A DNA stretch of 64,000 nucleotides from positions 912,480,340 through 912,544,339 of the forward strand of contig NC_081409.1 in the NCBI RefSeq assembly GCF_030272615.1, written 5' to 3'. Numbering within the stretch: position 1 is the first letter of the stretch; every line of letters begins with the position of its first letter. A model generated the notes under the pieces. It worked only from the letters and a program-made list of their open reading frames with translations, ran no database searches and had not been told where the DNA came from. Made by a program: the position numbers and the translations under genes. Origin of the DNA: Cryptomeria japonica (lineage: Eukaryota > Streptophyta > Pinopsida > Cupressales > Cupressaceae). Below, one piece after another: positions 45,701 to 56,287 of this stretch.

Positions 45701-48700
45701 GTTAGTCTTTTGAGCATCAAACCTTAAAGCATGAAATTTAAGACCTTTCAAAGGTAAAACTTAAGATATTAATTTGAAAAAAAGTCCTGATAAATCAAGA
45801 ATTACACATTTTCAAATTAATAATGAATGGAAATTGGATTTTCAAGACTTAGATTCAATGGGATCACAATAAGTCTTGAATGAGATCTTCAAAAAAAGTA
45901 ATTCTTCATACCTCGCCTTGAGTACTTAAGTACAAAACCTTGAAAAATGAAGGAAGAAGACCAGATTTTGTTGGGCAAGATTTATAGCCATCCCTTGGAT
46001 GAAGTACGCCTCCTTTAGCCTTCAAAAGAGCTTCACCTTCCACTAGCTTCTCCAAAATCTGGAAATTCGCCTTCAAATACCTTCAAAAAAAAATCTGGAA
46101 ATTATCCTCCAATCTAGCAAGAAATTCGCCTCTCCAATAGCCTTCAAGATGAATTTTGCTCATCAAATTGCTCCTCAATTTCGCACTTTAGAAGGGATGA
46201 ATGAATGATTTGAACTTGAAACAATGCCTCCCTATTATATAGAGCGCTCACCTTCTTTCCTCCAAGGCCGACTTGGCAAAAGGGATAAATAAATAAATAA
46301 AAACTCTTTAAAAAGGTGGCCGACTTGCCTATAAAGGCAAAATAATGCCTTTGAGTGCTCACTTTGTATTTTTAATTTTAAAAATTAATTTTAGTGCCTC
46401 CAAGGTGGATTTTTTAATTATTTCAAGGCTTAAAATTAATTTATTAAATGCAAAATGCTTTTAAATTAATGCAAATTTTAATTTAATTTTTCCAAATATT
46501 TTGAAGTTAGCAATTTGGCATCTAATGCAATTTGGAGGCTATCAACGCTCAAATATGGTAAGAATAAAGAACGCCATTAACTTCGCCCTGGACCCTTGGA
46601 GAGGGACAGGAGCGAACTTTCAATTTTGGCCTTGCATTCCTCATTTTCACGTTCAAAACTTCATCTAGGCATTTAAAATGGCATTTTTTAATTGGAGCTT
46701 TGAGTTTAATTTCACTTGATCTCTAGGAGGAAAGTGCCTTTAGGACTTTTTCGCCCTGGACCCTCTGGAGAGGGACAGGAGCGATTTTTCACTTTTGGTC
46801 TTAATCCTTCATCCTTTAATTGCCAACTTTCGTTATGGGGTAGCAATGATCCCCTTCATCCGTTCTATGCATGCTCAATTTGCTTTTTGCAAGGCAAAAT
46901 AGGTGTTTTAAAGATTTTCGCCTTGGTCCTCCAGTGAGGGACAGGGGCGACTTTTGCATTTTAGCCTAGGATTATCAAACTTTGAAGTCAAATCTTTGTT
47001 CACCATGCGTTAGAAGACCCTTTCCACCCTTGTACAACCTTGCCTTAACGTAATCTTGGAGGGAAGTTATTGGTTTTGTAAAAATCACCCTGGATCCTTG
47101 GAGAGGGACAGGAGCGCTTTTGAGTCCTTTGTACAAATTCTTGATCACTTCAATCTTCAAATTACCTCTAAGGCGTAGAACATCATTCTCCACTCCCTTT
47201 TGAATCTTGGAAACAAAAAAGTTATCTCGAAATGTAAGGTAAATGGGCATACTTGGAAATTTCGCTTTGGACCCTTGGAGAGGGACAGAGCGAATTTGCA
47301 AATTGTCATCAAAATTTGTAATCATAGCATCTTAATTCCACCTCAAGGCATTTCAAACATCATTTCAAACTTGCGCCTTGGCTTAGATTTGTCCAAACTT
47401 GGAGACAAGTGCTAGATATTAGGTTTTTCGCCCTGGTCCTTCAGTGAGGGACAGGAGCGATTTTGTAATTTCAAGCTTATCCGTCCTTTGCTAGCCCTCC
47501 AAATTATCTTCAACGGGTGAAACACACCTTCTTCCATTCATTTCAATCACAAAACTTGTTTTGTCCTTGCAAGAAAATTGCACTTTTAGAAAATTGCTCT
47601 GGACCTTCAATGAGGGACAGGGGCGAAATTATCTTTGTTGCCCAAAATTCAACAATTTTCAAACTTTCAAACTTTCAAACGCATCCAGTAACGTCCAATC
47701 TTCTCTCCGGGAAACCTTGCACAAAACAAGTTAGCCAAAATTAGCGAGAAATAAACTTGAACAACATTTTCGCCCTGGACCTTCAGCAAGGGACAAGAGC
47801 GAAATTCGCTTTGGTATACTTTAAGTTATATTCCATATATACTTTCAGGATGTTTGAGAGTGGTTTCAGACAAACTTGAACAACATTTTCACCCTGGACC
47901 TTCAGCAAGGGACAAGAGTGAAATTCGCTTTGGTATACTTTAAGTTATATTCCATATATACTTTCAGGATGTTTGAGAGTGGTTTCAGACCTCCAGGAGC
48001 CATATTGCAAAATCTAGTTTTTGGAGGTTTTTCAGTTTCCGGACTTAGTCAAATTTCAGGATCAGGACATTCCAGACTTAGCCAAATTTCAGGATCAGGA
48101 CTTTCAGACTTAGCCAAATTTCAGGATCAGGACATTCCAGACTTCATCAGTCACCAACTTGACCTAACTCAAGCAGAACCTGCTATCCAAGTGATCCCCT
48201 AGGCGACCCTCAAAATGCAAAGGCTAACTGACAAAACCCTAAAAAAACTAAAAACAAACCCTAGAAAGCAGAAAAAAAAGCAGGGGTCCCCATTTGCAAT
48301 GGGGCGATGTGTGAAAACGTCACAACAGGTATCCCTACATCTCTCCCCAGTGCCTTCCACCCAATCCTTGGATTTATTCGCTGTAAAGGGGGCACCAAAA
48401 AAGAGGTGAGTATAGTTGTTGACATGCATTGGTTACATATATTTTGGAATTTCATTACTAAGAAGGGATTCGTGATGAAGAGAGTTGTGTGTCAAGGTAA
48501 CTATCTTATTGAGGCAGTCATGAGCATCACATGGAGACCTCAAGGAGAAGTTTACATAAAAAATAAAGTGGTGCAGCAAAAGCATGGTGAGCTAGCGTCA
48601 AACTTGGAAGGTTGTGCAAAGATTCACCCCCAAGGAAGGAGGTGAGCAAGTGTTATCTCCTACCACTCAAGGAAGGAGGGAACATGCCTGGAATATTTAA

Positions 48701-51700
48701 CCAAATTGTCATCATTTAAGCTGTTGTTATCAGCTACCATATTATTTTAGTTACACTCATACATGTGTATATGCAAGTGTTTTCAATTACAGGAAGGAGT
48801 GTTTTTTAGTTTGTGACTTCTAACAAAGAATTTTCAGTCTTTATAGAGATGTTTTCAGCCTCTACATTGTCTAAATTGATCATGTTTTTTTATTTTTGTA
48901 AGTCTCAGAAATTACAACTGCCATATCACTGTCAGATTGCTGATCTTGCTAATCTCAGATCATGAAATGCTGTCACCAAACATGAACAGCTGCACGTTTG
49001 CATATTTGATAGAGGTTTTATTGTTAGCCAATGTTGGTAGAAAGTTTTAGTTGAAGAGTACAAATATCTCAGCAATCATAGTTCTGATTTGAGTGAGATT
49101 CTAGGTGATTAGCGACTGTTGTAACTTTTTTCCAAACCATACACAGTCTGATTTGCACTATATTTTGAGAGGTACAGTTTGCCATCTCAGTAAAGGGTCT
49201 ATTGGAAATTAAGGTTTTGGTATTCTTCTTTACATGGGAGGAGCCAAGTGGTGCAACACAAACATAGTGCTGAGTACATTTGGCAACCCTTGTTTGTGTG
49301 GGAGTTTGTAGATATTTTCATGCACCATCAAATTGAAGAGGATCATCTTGAGAGTGAGTTGCATTCTTTGTCTAATATTAACTGGGATGGGAAGGAGACT
49401 CCAAGTTCTCATCAAACAATTTTCAGAAGAATTATCTAATGGACATTACAGTTTGGTTCATAACAATGGCACGGTGACACTCAAATATCAGAGTTTGCAT
49501 AGACCCTATAGTGTTTTTTGGGAAGAGATGTGTCATCCGATAGGTATAGCATCTAGACTCTATGGGTATGACAACATGATTCATCATCTAGCTTTGCATT
49601 CTAGGAAGGATAAACTGCCATGTCTGTGATATCCCGTACTCCTGATGAAGGGCCAATTTTGTGAAGTCTCTGCAGAGACAAAATTGTATGAGTCAATCCG
49701 ATCTGCAGTAGAAGGAGAGACATGGCGCCAGCCTATGGGACAAGACTTATAATCGATAAATGAATACTAAACCGATTTGCCAAAGCAAAGGAATATCAAC
49801 TAAGTATACACATTAAACAATCTTGATTAAGGCAATTAATGGATAACCATTATTAGACGTTGATTACTAACAAGATTAAGAAGAAATTGATTAAATGAAG
49901 TCTAATCGATAAATTGTTATTAAGAGGTGCATCTAATAATGAAGAGATATGATTAAGGAAAGATATCTCCCTTGGAGACAACCATTCCCATGTGCAAGGG
50001 ATAAGAAGTCGGTCAAATCATTTCCAAGGATCATTGTGGAGGAAAGCCGAAATGCCACCAAACTAGATGAAAGGAAGAAGATCGTAATTCAGAGCTAAGG
50101 AGTTGGCACTTAGAACCCGATTCAGACCTGTTCCTGGAAGCACAGAATTCAGAAGTGCTTCCTAACCACAGTGACATTGTGAAGGGTGGAGCCGATCGTA
50201 GCTTGCCCACAGGCCTCCCGGACAGGCACAATATACAGATATCCAGATATACGTGCATCTTCCAGCACAGACATATTATATAGGCAATCAGATATACGTG
50301 CATATTCCAGCACAGACATATTATAGGCAATCAGATACATGTGCATATTCCAGCACAGGCACAAGTGAAATATAATCTGATATAAGTATATATATATTTC
50401 AGAATAGGCATAACATATGATACAATCTGATGTAAATGAATGTTCCAGAACAATAACATATTGTGAATAAATCAGACATTATTTGTTTATTTTCATTTTG
50501 TATACTGCATATATACATTCAATTCAGGCTTATATGTCCCAAACACATCAGATTTCATAACTGAGTCAATCTGAGACAATTACCTGCAATTCATTCTCTC
50601 ATCAATCTGCCCGCGGGAAAGGGACTTGGTCAGGGACATTACAATGTCCCCCTTTTTTGAATTAAAATAATTATTAATATTATTTAAGTTGGGCCCAATA
50701 ACCTCTAATTTTAAGGGCAACTTAATAATATTATTACAAGTAAAATAAAAGGCATTTTTAATCACTAGCATTGAAATAAAAGTATTTTTAAATACTTAAA
50801 ATAAATGAAAATAGACAATAAAATAAAATAAGAATTAAAAGTAATTTTAAATACTTGGAGGGAAATTTACGACCCAAGGGCTCAATTCGAAAAGGTTTAT
50901 CAGAGGCACCTATCTTCATTTGGGCATTATTCAAGTTATTTTTAGCATCCAATTTCTAGATTTGGGTTGCTTGTTCAATCTAGGGCATCCAAGGACAAAA
51001 ATTATTGGCTTATTTGGGGTTTCAAAGGATGAAAACCCTCTTAGATTATACATTTGGGACCAAGAACAGAAACCCTTGTAGAAAATGTGTTGTCATCGAT
51101 GTCAAAGGTACAAAGACAAAGTTGTCATTAATGTCAAAGTCATGTCAAGAAGGGTTTGTTGTCTAAGTATATTATCATTGATGTATGGACGAGATTGTTA
51201 GAAGGTTCTCATTGATGTCAAAAGTGTATTGACGACTGTTGGTAAGCTTACTGAGATTATTTAATAAAGGATGTTTCCCTTGAAGATGACTTTCTAAATG
51301 AATGGGATGCCTCTCTTCATAAGACCATGCAATGGTATATATAGAAGAGTAATGGGAAATAAAATAAGTGTGTTTTTGCAATGAAGATTATTCAAATTTA
51401 AGAAGATATAGAATCAGATTGATTTGAAGATAAATAAAAGCATTTTAAAAGACGATCAACATAAAAAATTGTTAACAAAAGGTGATGTCTTTCCAAAAAG
51501 TTATCTCTATTCAATGAGATGTCTCTTTTCACGAAGAGGCATAAGGATATGTAGCTATAAAGAGTGATGGTGAAATGTAAAGAAGAAGATGTGAGTGAGT
51601 AGCCAAAAAAGAATATCATTCAGATTTGAAAAACAGACCCTTGAAGAGGAATAAGAGCAAAATTATGAAGGAAATATGAAGAATATTGCAGATTGAGACG

Positions 51701-53833
51701 AAAGAATATTGCAGATCTAGAAAAAAGATATATGCAGACTTGTGAAGCATTTATAGCGGATTTATAAAGAAGAGCTTTATGCAGATTTGTGAAGCATTTA
51801 AGAAGAGGAGACTATGCAGATTTGTGAAGCATTTAAAGCAGAATTTTAAGGAGAAGTCATGACTATTCAAGTGGTCATCTCCTTTGAGAAGGATCGCATC
51901 TCTTTATAGGAATATGAAGGTATATATTGGGTTTTGGGTTTGTTCTTTCATCTACACTTTGGTATTGTATATCAGTGATTTAAGTGTTATATTCATGTCA
52001 AATCATTAAGGATGATAGGAGAGTTAATATTGCGAGATTTTTTCATCCTTACTTAAATACATGAACAAACTATTTGCTATTTACTGTGATAAATCCATTG
52101 CTGATATAATATTTAGTATTGTTTGAGGTGTACCCACCTAGATCTTAACGAGTCTAGACTATAGGAGACATACATCCATCTCTCGTTCATTGGCCCAACC
52201 TCTCAATAATCTTAATCATAGAAATTCACAGCCCATTAGAAAATATTGAAAGCGGGTTGGGGATGACTCAGTGAATAGGATGAGAACTATTTTCTTCTTT
52301 AAAAAGTAGATTGGTGCCGACTACAACACAATGCGCGCCAAATACAATTGTTATCAAGAAACAGCCCATATACCACACAAAAAATTGAATTATCGCATGC
52401 ATACTTCTGTCATATCTGTGCATATATATATCAGTTTGTTTTACTTTATGCAGGTGAAGAGAATTTAGATAACAAAATCACGGGTGGACCAAAGTATCCA
52501 GAAATTTGGCAAAATTTGGTATACCAGATTTAGAGTTGCTTTAACTACTTTAGAAAGTTCTGTGGCTAAACAAAGAAACGGAAGAATCATTGCATACCTT
52601 CCAAAGGCCCTGCAAGGGACGAGCAGGAGTGGGATGACAATTTACAACCTTAACAAAATGTTCTGTTTCCCATTTTCTCCTCCCGTGGCTCGCCTTCTCC
52701 TTCTCCTTCCTCCTCTGCTTTCTCGCAGATCTATCCCCTCCCAGACTGACTTTGGTTGCGAAGTACTGATAAATCTCAGCCTGCAATCGATCAGGAAGGC
52801 TTCCATAGGAGTCCCCATCTTCCAACAATTCCTTGCTTTTCTTCTTCGACAAATCCCAACAACTGCTACTTCTTCCCAACTGACAGTTCCTAGACCAATT
52901 GTGATTAGCATCTCCATTCTCTTCCACGGCAATGTGACACTTCCCAACAAAGTCTACCTTAACCGGCAGCAATCCGTCTGGCACCTCCTCCTCTACCGCG
53001 TCCCAATTCTCAAAAGGGTTCCTGATTCTTCTTGCTCCCACTCCACCACCCATTCTTGGATCCAACCCACCATCCAAAACGGCCAATGACGCAGACCCAC
53101 CATTGATCCCATGGCCTACACCAGAAAACAACACTGACACAGTATCAGAACCATTGCCAAAACCAGAAAACAACACTGACCCAGTATCACAACCATTGCC
53201 CAAACCAGAAAACAGTTGAGACCCACCTTCAGTTCCACATATCTTGCCCATTGCAGAATCCAGTATCCAATCAGGGTCAATAAAACACAAACCCTTACCA
53301 TGGGATGAAACTCCCAACCACAGAAAGGGCACCTTGCGGACCTCATAGCTGCCAGGTCTAACTGGAATTATTCTGGTACCGATTAAACAATTATGTCCCC
53401 AGTCAAAAGTAACAAGGGGTCCATGCCCCCCACGGCCGACTCCTCGCCAAAAGCCCACCAGATTATCCCACTTATCTAAAACCTGGTACAGTACCATGTA
53501 ACTAATTTTCACATTTCCCCATTTCTTCACGTCCGTTTTAGCTCCCCACCGCTTCTCACACATGGCCATCCAAACCTTACGGTCATCTGTGCAGAGGCCA
53601 TGAAACCGCCTGCTGAGACAACAGCAGGCTGCGATCTCAGCCGGCGAAAGAAAGGATAAAATGCGTACGACCACGTCCTCTGCTAAGTCTGACAACGCCA
53701 TGCAATGATTTTCAAAACTTTTATCCTGGGAAACCTCCTTGAACGAATCTTGAAGTTCTTGAGATCGTAGGTTCGATCCACACCAGCTCTCGTTGCCATT
53801 TTTCAGGATTCGTGAAGAATTTTCTGCTAACAT
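39312..53833 (-). CDS. F-box protein, At3g12350-like, two exons with a 12.8-kb intron
   Basis: The coding parts are 53833-52598 and 39770-39312, giving 564 residues. An F-box lies at residues ~47-92 (LAEDVVVRILSFLSPAEIAA), so the protein should act as substrate receptor in an SCF ubiquitin ligase. After it comes a conserved domain of the Arabidopsis At3g12350 group (NLVGFWRGVGR, VTFDWG, VEENGD, EIYQYFATK..GGDR, a basic stretch near 370-380, HFVKVVNC.PTP.RPLQGLWK). This continues in exon 2 (GISDSTGLEFILVSYNECGG, SVFWTADS, RLWQYANGKFGFGFL). Donor AAG|GTATGC and acceptor TTTGTCAG|GGT join in phase 0. The first ATG follows an in-frame TGA; a second Met at residue 45 is an alternative start. The frame is open throughout, so the gene may be functional. 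Confidence 0.85.
41862..42104 (+). repeat. Family F 5' LTR (short or internally deleted)
   Basis: It begins TGTCATGTCCCC and ends ACTCA, with a primer-binding site just after. It aligns with 49616-49624 plus 50644-50900, where the same LTR start is split by a solo LTR. The shared part stops near 'gggcccaattcaaaaa'; beyond that the two differ, so this copy is probably deleted. Confidence 0.55.
42106..42117 (+). other. Primer-binding site (initiator Met, one mismatch)
   Basis: TGGTATCAAAGC differs from TGGTATCAGAGC at one base and lies one base after the LTR end. Confidence 0.6.
42150..42316 (+). pseudogene. Family F gag start, fragment
   Basis: A short decayed frame starts at an ATG at 42150, with EFQSSMRDPKAEIAEIIRRMNQQW. 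It is helical and charged, like the N-terminus of Ty3-type gag proteins that follow an initiator-Met primer site. It is too short to assign a lineage. Confidence 0.4.
42859..44082 (+). pseudogene. Family F internal coding remnant of unknown function
   Basis: Open segments at 42859-43125, 43094-43345, 43348-43659 and 43894-44082 read like one decayed protein of about 400 residues. The N-terminal part is very basic (KRSPRRGRRKELVTKKR). The middle and C-terminal parts show no retropepsin, RT or integrase motif that I can see. It lies between the family F gag-like start and the nested solo LTR. It may be a further non-autonomous element's gene; I do not recognise it. Confidence 0.4.
46584..47925 (+). 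repeat. Array of nine hairpin motifs at ~167-bp spacing
   Basis: A ~32-bp motif, CGCCCTGGACC..TTGGAGAGGGACAGGAGCGA in consensus form, recurs at 46584, 46752, 46919, 47086, 47263, 47429, 47595, 47771 and 47890. The spacings are 168, 167, 167, 177, 166, 166, 176 and 119. The motif is an imperfect inverted repeat (CGCYCCTG / CAGGAGCG type arms). The ~135 bp between motifs are far less conserved than the motifs themselves. Confidence 0.85.
47753..47990 (+). repeat. 119-bp tandem duplication, two copies
   Basis: Copies 47753-47871 and 47872-47990 differ by eye at only two sites, and both are CpG in the first copy and TpG or CpA in the second. Each copy contains one hairpin motif of the array. Confidence 0.9.
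48043..48150 (+). repeat. 33-bp tandem repeat, three copies
   Basis: The unit 'gacttagccaaatttcagg' followed by 'atcaggacattcca' is present three times in a row, plus a partial fourth, just inside the right end of the long solo LTR. Confidence 0.85.
48333..49615 (+). other. Family F internal sequence, second part
   Basis: This is the continuation of family F after the nested solo LTR. Short open frames at 48307-48645 and 49248-49629 show no domain I recognise. It ends in purine-rich 'aggaaggataaac' before the LTR start at 49616. Confidence 0.45.
49625..50643 (+). mobile_element. Solo LTR (1,019 bp)
   Basis: It starts TGTGATATCCC and ends GGGACATTACA, which form an imperfect terminal inverted repeat. 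A perfect target duplication, atgtc, lies at 49620-49624 and 50644-50648. A ~53-bp tandem repeat occupies 50220-50370. No coding region. Confidence 0.85.
50220..50370 (+). repeat. ~53-bp tandem repeat inside the solo LTR
   Basis: About three units repeat 'gcacagacatattatataggcaatcagatatacgtgcat..ttcca' with small differences, and more diverged units follow to about 50470. Confidence 0.7.
50951..52595. other. Intron sequence near exon 1, unassigned
   Basis: It includes 'gttgtcatcgatgtcaaag' type phrases (51090-51230) that recall copia LTR starts, and three copies of 'atgcagatttgtgaagcattta' between 51735 and 51840. I could not delimit an element. Confidence 0.4.
52598..53833 (-). CDS. F-box gene exon 1
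   Basis: This exon codes for residues 1-412, including the F-box. Residues ~205-248 contain three tandem 14-residue repeats of the type LFSGxGNGxDTxSV, coded by 42-bp DNA repeats at about 53090-53220. The splice donor GT is at 52596-52597. Confidence 0.88.
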
Positions 53834-54449
53834 TGTTTTTCACATTTCCTAAATACTGCGACTGTGATGATTGACACGAAAAAGTTACACCGAACTGACG
53901 CGACCGGTGCCTGCCTTTCTTGCAAGAGACCAGAATTTTGGCTTGTTTAATTTTCATTTCCTTCAGTCTTTTATTTGTTTTTTTAAGATTCCTTATCACT
54001 TGGCATTTCTTAAGAATATTCCTCTTCTCTGATGGATGCACATCTTCTTCTCATGGGAAATAACTTTTCCATATCAATCAAAACAGCCCTACCTACCTAG
54101 TATTTAGAAATTTGAAATAACGTCCGCAGAAAATTCTTCACGAACCCAAAAAAATGGCAACTATTATTTCAGACGAAATTCTTTACAAAGCTCAAACATT
54201 CGGCAATTATTATATCAGCATAAAAATTTTCACAAAACTAAAAAAAATGGCAATTAATGATCTTATTGATTTTTGTCCCTCCTTTTAAAACGAGACTAAT
54301 GTTTCAAAGTACCTTTTTTTTAATTAATCTATTAGAAAACTTTAGTTTTTCTTGTTTTTTCTTTACTTAACACCACTTGACACTACTTTTGGAGCAGTTC
54401 CACCTCTTGCATGTTTTTTCATCAAATTTGATCCCAAAATGTTTCATCA
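53834..54449 (-). promoter_or_regulatory. Upstream region of the F-box gene
   Basis: An in-frame TGA lies nine bases upstream of the first ATG. No clear TATA box is visible, so this is only the expected location of the promoter and 5' untranslated region. Confidence 0.35.
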
Positions 54450-55785
54450 TAGTCTTTCATGCTCTCTCATTTCTCTCTAGTTCTTTCTTTTGCTTGCATG
54501 AAAGTGATGGTTTTCTCCATCAAAAGAAAGCATAACCAGCGTAAGTTCGTTTTCAAAGGTAGTGTTCTTGAAGAAGTGGTAGATTACAAGTACCTTGGTA
54601 TTGACTTCAACAAAAAAATTAAGTGGGGAAAGTTGTAGAAAGAAAAGAATGTTGGGAGGTTGGAAAGCATTTTATGCTTTTCAAAATAGGTGTAGAGAGA
54701 CAGAATTATGGGACTGGAAGACTACCTAAACTCTCTTTGGACTTTTAATGCTTCCAGTTGTTCTTTATGGTTGCGAAGTGTGAGCTAGCAACACCTCTGA
54801 CATGCAGTGGAAACAAATTGAGCAAATTCAAAAATGCTTGATTTCAAACAAGTTCAATCCCTTATGATATCATGTTGAGTGAAGTGGGGGATGCACCTAT
54901 AGAAGCAATTGCTTTGGCAAGACTCATAAGTTATTTGAGAAGGATTGGGCAAATGGAAGAGGGTCGATGGCTTAAAGTCATTTTCAATGACACATTATGC
55001 ATAAGAAAGAAGTCTTGGATGCAACAAAATAGCAAATGGTTTAGAAAATGGGATATATACTTGAACATGTGCCTCACGGATAATAAGGGGATCAAAGCGT
55101 ATGTTATGGATAAATTCCACAAGCGTACTTGGGATAAAGAGCTAGGGAGAAAGAAGAAATACTATATTGAAGAGTTTAATCCCTCTTGCAATCATCATAA
55201 AAAAGAGTACATAGAGGCCAATATACCATGGAAAGCCAAAATCCTCATTGCTCAATTAAGAACTAATTCTCATCATCTCCGCTGCGAAACTGGATGTTGG
55301 AAAAGACCAAAAAAAACTTGGGAGGAGAGGGTGTGCATTTTTTGCACTTCATTCTTGAATGTGGCGCTTTCAAAGTCAACAGGGACAGCTATGAAAACTT
55401 TCTGCCAGCCAGCTCTTGGGTTAATTTATTCAGCAAGGGGTGTGTGGATAAGTTAGGGGTACTCGTCATCGCGCTTCACAAGAAAAGAGTTGAAATACAG
55501 AAGTTGGTTTGTGAAGGGGTCTATCCCATAGGCTATATTTAGCCTCGTGGACGTTAAAATAATTTCTTCTTCTTCTTCTTCTTCTCAGCAAGAAGCATTG
55601 TAACTCAACCATTGATGCTTGTTTTCTTCTCAAGGGGTTTATAGGAAATAACCTTAAGTTTCATTAGTCTTTCGTGCTCTCTCATTTCTCTCTAGTAAGA
55701 TCTTTTGCTTGCATTCTCACCAAGAAGCATTGTAACTCACCCATTGATGCAGGTTTCCTTCTAAGAGGTTTTAGGAAATAACTTG
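54450..55785 (+). repeat. Duplicated ~115-bp segment: one copy filled, one copy empty
   Basis: The left half (54450-54498, 'tctttcatgctctctcatttctctctag' to 'ttgcttgcat') and right half (about 55587-55655, 'caagaagcattgtaactca' onward) of the filled copy are contiguous in the empty copy at 55670-55785. This marks the exact insertion point of the non-LTR element. Confidence 0.8.
54499..55586 (+). mobile_element. 5'-truncated non-LTR retrotransposon, C-terminal RT end
   Basis: The decayed frame begins VMVFSIKRKHNQRKF...DYKYLGIDF (thumb side of RT). It continues through VVLYGCEVW-like and MLSEVGDAPIEAIALARLISYLRRIG (ORF 54872-55456) to a Cys-containing tail, ending in a (TTC)n microsatellite at about 55563-55584. 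The closeness of YLGI, the terminal Cys motif and the microsatellite end suggest an RTE-like clade, but only weakly. The insertion splits a ~115-bp sequence whose uninterrupted copy lies at 55670-55785. Confidence 0.7.
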
Positions 55786-55954
55786 TTCATGTCAATCAAA
55801 ACACTCGTAGTATTTAGAAAATGTGAAATAATGTTAGCAGAAAATTCTTCACAAAGCTATTAAAGGACGACTAGTATTTTTTCTTGTTTTTCTCTTTTTC
55901 TAATTGATAGCCTGTAAATTTAATAGTGGTTTTTTTAATCTTCCATTTGAAAAT

Positions 55955-56287
55955 AAATGGAAGAAAAAATGACCAAATAATTATTTTTATATCTTCTAAT
56001 GTTTTCTTGGTAGCTTGAGATGGTCGTAAAGAAAGCCTTTATGAAATTTATCTCTGATTTTTTATTTTGATTTAATTATATTTTGTAAGGTATTTTTCTA
56101 TCTATTATATTATTTGTTGTTTCAAATGGAAGAAAAAATGACCAAATAATTATTTTTATATCTTCTAATGTTTTCTTGGTAGCTTGAGATGGTCGTAAAG
56201 AAAGCCTTTATGAAATTTGTCTCAGATTTTTTATTTTGATTTAATTATATTTTGTAAGGTATTTTTCTATCTATTATATTATTTGTT
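55955..56287 (+). repeat. 169-bp tandem duplication, nearly identical
   Basis: Copies 55955-56123 and 56124-56287 differ at only a few positions, for example 'tttatctctg' against 'tttgtctcag'. AT-rich, non-coding. Confidence 0.88.

Larger units (their letters stand above)
44166..48327 (+). mobile_element. Very long solo LTR (4,162 bp) with internal tandem repeats
   Basis: It starts TGTTGACATG and ends CACAACA. A perfect target duplication, ggtat, lies at 44161-44165 and 48328-48332, which fixes both ends. It carries the hairpin array at 46584-47925, a 119-bp duplication (47753-47990) and a 33-bp repeat (48043-48150). No supported ORF is present. The left ~1 kb is related to 30191 onward. Confidence 0.8.
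49616..50950 (+). repeat. Family F 3' LTR, split after nine bases by a solo LTR
   Basis: TGCCATGTC at 49616-49624 continues at 50649 as CCCCTTTTTTGAATTAA, matching TGTCATGTCCCCTATTTTTTTGAATTAA at 41862. The match to the 5' copy runs to about 50900. The true right end is unknown. Confidence 0.5.
39771..52597 (-). other. Intron of the F-box gene, filled with nested retroelements
   Basis: The intron is 12,827 bp long, GT...AG. It contains family F retroelement sequence (from 41862), a 4,162-bp solo LTR, a 1,019-bp solo LTR and tandem repeats. The stretch 39773-41861 next to exon 2 shows no element I can name. Confidence 0.8.

Noticed and set aside
46584..47925. Hairpin array as a CRISPR array
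   Set aside because: The repeats are imperfect, the spacing is ~135 bp and variable, and it lies inside a plant LTR.
52484..53089. 201-codon plus-strand ORF
   Set aside because: It is antisense to F-box exon 1, which has clear homology and splice sites.
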